Below, piece after piece: positions 7,531-9,726 of a stretch of DNA of 9,726 nucleotides (the stretch's first letter is position 1; every line of letters starts with the position of its first letter). The stretch lies in contig CAJOPJ010000099.1 in NCBI GenBank assembly GCA_905236325.1, positions 1 to 9,726 on the forward strand. Reading direction: 5' to 3'. This stretch comes from an uncultured Selenomonadaceae bacterium. Its GTDB lineage: Bacteria; Bacillota; Negativicutes; Selenomonadales; Selenomonadaceae. A program made the position numbers and the translations under genes. The notes beneath the pieces were generated by a model. That model was not told the DNA's origin and did not search any database. It saw nothing but the letters and a program-made list of their open reading frames with translations.

Positions 7531-8526
7531 TTGATAGTTTCTTGGAACACAACAAACGCCTGCAATATGTATTGCGCACATTGTTATCGCGATGCAGGTT
7601 GTAAAGTGGAAGAAGAACTTTCGACTGCAGAGGCTAAGAAACTTTTAAATCAAATTGCACGCGCAGGTTTTAAAATTATGATTTTCAGCGGCGGAGAACC
7701 TTTAATGCGTCCTGACATTTTAGATTTAGTCAAGCACGCTGCAAGTTTAAAGTTAATTCCGGTCTTTGGCACGAATGGAACTTTAATTACGCGTCAAATG
7801 GCGATAGATTTAAAAGCAGCCGGTGCGCGTGGAATGGGAATTTCTTTAGACTCAATGGACGCTGAAAAGCATGATAAATTTCGCGCGTTTAAAAATGCTT
7901 GGTCCGGCGCAGTTGAAGGTATGAAAAATTGTGCGGCAGTCGGCTTGCCATTCCAAATCCACACAACTGTCATGGATTGGAATCAGCAAGAACTTGAAGA
8001 GATAACAGATTTTGCAGTCAAACTTGGCGCAAAAGCGCATCATTTTTTCTTCCTTGTACCGACAGGCAGAGCCGCAACTATTGAAGAAGAATCTTTGCGT
8101 GCCGCTGAATATGAAAATGTTTTAACGCGCATTATGAAAAAGCAGCAGGAAGTTGACATTGAACTTAAGCCGACTTGTGCGCCGCAATTTTTGCGCATTG
8201 TTCAAGAACTTGGTATGACTTCAAGATTTCAGCGTGGTTGCCTTGCAGGTTTAAGTTATTGTATAATCAGTCCGAAAGGTAAAGTTCAACCTTGCGCGTA
8301 CTTGAACATGGAACTTGGCGATGTTCGCAAAACGCCGTTCGATGTTATCTGGAAAGAAAATCCTGTACTGAAAAAACTTCGCACGCTTGACTACAGCGGC
8401 AACTGCGGAGTTTGCAAGTACAAAAATAAATGCGGCGGTTGCAGGGCAAGAGCCGCAATTTATCACAATGGCGATTTTATGTCCGCCGAACCATGGTGCT
8501 TGTACAATGGCGAATTGATAAATTAA
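7531..8526 (+). CDS. ahbD: Radical SAM/SPASM protein, NirJ2/AhbD-like heme biosynthesis enzyme
   Basis: A 331-residue radical SAM enzyme. C11, C15 and C18 in [11 protein letters not shown] bind the 4Fe-4S cluster that cleaves S-adenosylmethionine, and SGGEP (53-57) binds its methionine part. The C-terminal SPASM-type region has cysteines at 237, 244, 255, 292, 295, 301, 304 and 323, enough for auxiliary Fe-S clusters ([13 protein letters not shown] at 292-304). The opening [16 protein letters not shown] is that of the NirJ2 subgroup, related to AhbD, which decarboxylates Fe-coproporphyrin III to heme b in the siroheme-dependent pathway. NirJ1/AhbC proteins and peptide-modifying SPASM enzymes are the alternatives. 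No other heme gene is in the window, so the exact step is inferred. The start is TTG at 7531 with GGAGGGG at 7516-7522; no ATG lies near. It follows prfC by 33 bases. Confidence 0.78.
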   Translation: MIVSWNTTNACNMYCAHCYRDAGCKVEEELSTAEAKKLLNQIARAGFKIMIFSGGEPLMRPDILDLVKHAASLKLIPVFGTNGTLITRQMAIDLKAAGARGMGISLDSMDAEKHDKFRAFKNAWSGAVEGMKNCAAVGLPFQIHTTVMDWNQQELEEITDFAVKLGAKAHHFFFLVPTGRAATIEEESLRAAEYENVLTRIMKKQQEVDIELKPTCAPQFLRIVQELGMTSRFQRGCLAGLSYCIISPKGKVQPCAYLNMELGDVRKTPFDVIWKENPVLKKLRTLDYSGNCGVCKYKNKCGGCRARAAIYHNGDFMSAEPWCLYNGELIN

Positions 8527-8527
8527 A

Positions 8528-8547
8528 AATGAAAAAATTTTTTCATT
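8528..8547 (+). terminator. Weak AT-only inverted repeat after ahbD
   Basis: A perfect 20-base palindrome, AATGAAAAAA/TTTTTTCATT, sits a few bases after the ahbD stop codon. It could form a hairpin and slow transcription, but it has almost no GC pairs, so it is a doubtful terminator. It overlaps the -35 box of the putative sstT promoter. Confidence 0.3.
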
Positions 8548-8573
8548 GTCATTTATCATTTTTCAATTATTAT
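8546..8573 (+). promoter_or_regulatory. Probable sigma-70-type promoter of sstT
   Basis: TTGTCA (8546-8551, 5 of 6 consensus bases) and TATTAT (8568-8573, 5 of 6) are 16 bases apart. Transcription would begin near 8580, just ahead of the GGGAGG ribosome binding site at 8584-8589 and the GTG start at 8597. It suggests that sstT is expressed separately from the upstream run. Confidence 0.55.
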
Positions 8574-8596
8574 CTGTGTTTTTGGGAGGTTTTTTA

Positions 8597-9726
8597 GTGT
8601 TAACTAAAGTAGGCAAGATTTATGGCGAAACTGCCTTAATAAAATTAATCGCAGTCGGTCTGGTAATTGGCATTTTTCTTGCGCTGTTTTTGCCGGCAAC
8701 AATTCCGGTCATTTCAGTATTCGGCAGCTTTTTTGTCAGTGCATTGAAAGGCGTTGCGCCAATTTTGGTTTTTGTTTTGGTAATGAACGCACTTTCGCAA
8801 CCGTCAGCCAATTCAAACAGCGCGATGAAGCCAATTATAATTTTGTATGTAATTGGAACTTTCTGCGCGTCGTTAGTCGCAGTTTCGGCATCATTTTTAT
8901 TTCCAACAAATTTAAGTTTGCAAGTTACTGATGTTTCAATCACGCCGCCGAATGGAATTACTGAAGTTTTAAAAACTGTCTTAATGAACATTGTTGACAA
9001 TCCAATTCACGCGCTGACTAACGCAAACTACATTGGTATTTTGGCTTGGGGCGTAATTTTTGGCTTGGCACTGCGCAAAGCCGGCGACAGAACGCATGAA
9101 ATTTTGTCAGACATAGCAAAAGCTGTTACTCAAGTTGTGCAGTGGGTTATCAGAATCGCGCCATTCGGAATCATGGGCTTAGTTGCGGACGCGATTGGAA
9201 CTTCAGGCATTGACGCGCTTTTAGGTTACGCCCAACTGTTGGCTGTTTTGCTCGGCGTATTTTTCGGCGTGGCGTTGATTATGAATCCTTTGATTGTCTG
9301 GTGGAAATTAAAACGCAATCCATATCCACTTGTTTTGACAACTTTGCGTGAAAGTGGAATTTACGCATTTTTTACAAGAAGTTCAGCCGCAAATATTCCG
9401 GTGAATCTTGGACTTTGCAAGCGTCTTGGGCTTGATGAAAGCATTTATTCAGTTTCAATTCCGCTCGGCGCAACAATAAATATGGCTGGCGCGGCAATTA
9501 CAATTGCAGTTTTGAGTTTGGCAACGGCGCATACGCTCGGAATTTCAGTTGATATGCCGACTGCGCTTTTGCTGTGCATAATTTCAACTGTCGGTGCATG
9601 TGGTGCGTCAGGCGTTGCCGGCGGCAGTTTATTGCTGATTCCTGTTGCCTGTTCAAGTTTCGGAATACCGAGTGATATTTCAATGCAAGTTGTCGGAATC
9701 GGTTTTATTATCGGAGTTTTGCAAGA
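8597..9726 (+). CDS. sstT: Serine/threonine:Na+ symporter SstT, 3'-truncated by the window
   Basis: SstT imports serine and threonine with sodium across the cytoplasmic membrane (DAACS, dicarboxylate/amino acid:cation symporter family). The frame stays open to the window end, giving 376 residues of an expected 400-415, so roughly the last 30 are missing. Diagnostic blocks are [14 protein letters not shown] (257-270), [17 protein letters not shown] (287-303) and [17 protein letters not shown] (336-352), which match the substrate- and sodium-binding re-entrant loops of SstT rather than GltP or DctA. Several hydrophobic membrane spans are clear, for example [18 protein letters not shown] near the N-terminus. 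GTG 8597 follows GGGAGG (8584-8589) and places that first membrane span correctly; no upstream start fits. It is preceded by its own likely promoter. Confidence 0.96.
   Translation, partial: MLTKVGKIYGETALIKLIAVGLVIGIFLALFLPATIPVISVFGSFFVSALKGVAPILVFVLVMNALSQPSANSNSAMKPIIILYVIGTFCASLVAVSASFLFPTNLSLQVTDVSITPPNGITEVLKTVLMNIVDNPIHALTNANYIGILAWGVIFGLALRKAGDRTHEILSDIAKAVTQVVQWVIRIAPFGIMGLVADAIGTSGIDALLGYAQLLAVLLGVFFGVALIMNPLIVWWKLKRNPYPLVLTTLRESGIYAFFTRSSAANIPVNLGLCKRLGLDESIYSVSIPLGATINMAGAAITIAVLSLATAHTLGISVDMPTALLLCIISTVGACGASGVAGGSLLLIPVACSSFGIPSDISMQVVGIGFIIGVLQ

Noticed and set aside
8620..9000. Minus-strand open frame inside sstT
   Set aside because: It is a shadow of the well-supported SstT coding frame on the plus strand and matches nothing recognisable.

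Overview
The window is AT-rich, tightly packed and read entirely from the + strand. It looks like the chromosome of an anaerobic, low-GC Firmicute. A member of the Negativicutes is plausible, but that is inference from gene content and codon style, not proven. Four of the six starts I place after the truncated first gene are non-ATG or sit next to ATG starts with strong GGAGG Shine-Dalgarno sites (TTG for the MBL protein, the toroid-like protein and ahbD; GTG for sstT).

Layout: (1) Bases 3-764 hold the C-terminal two thirds or so of a LytR-CpsA-Psr (LCP) cell-wall polymer ligase, ended by a perfect GC-rich hairpin with T-run (763-795). (2) After a possible promoter (829-856) comes a run of genes with gaps of 0-33 bases: a metallo-beta-lactamase-fold hydrolase of the COG1237 type (895-1662), two tandem paralogous GT61-like glycosyltransferases (1678-2868 and 2885-4101), and a large protein of unknown function with the look of an alpha/alpha-toroid carbohydrate-active enzyme (4116-5882). 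The same run continues with peptide chain release factor 3, prfC (5902-7497), and a radical SAM/SPASM protein of the NirJ2/AhbD heme-synthesis type (7531-8526). (3) A 70-base gap carries an AT-only inverted repeat and a good sigma-70-type promoter. It leads to sstT, a Na+/serine-threonine symporter (8597 to beyond the window end).

The most notable signal is a run of ten G (3281-3290) inside the second glycosyltransferase. It breaks the reading frame exactly once, and both halves are otherwise intact and align end to end with the neighbouring paralog. Lengths of 8 or 11 G would restore a 404-405 residue enzyme, while 9 or 10 G truncate it. A G10 run in such AT-rich DNA, in a surface-glycan gene, fits a slipped-strand phase-variation switch captured in the OFF state. 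A sequencing or assembly miscount of the homopolymer is the main alternative.

Together, the LCP protein, the glycosyltransferase pair and the toroid-like protein suggest a cell-surface or protein glycan locus with a variable component. It is followed by housekeeping genes (prfC, ahbD, sstT) with no obvious functional tie to it.
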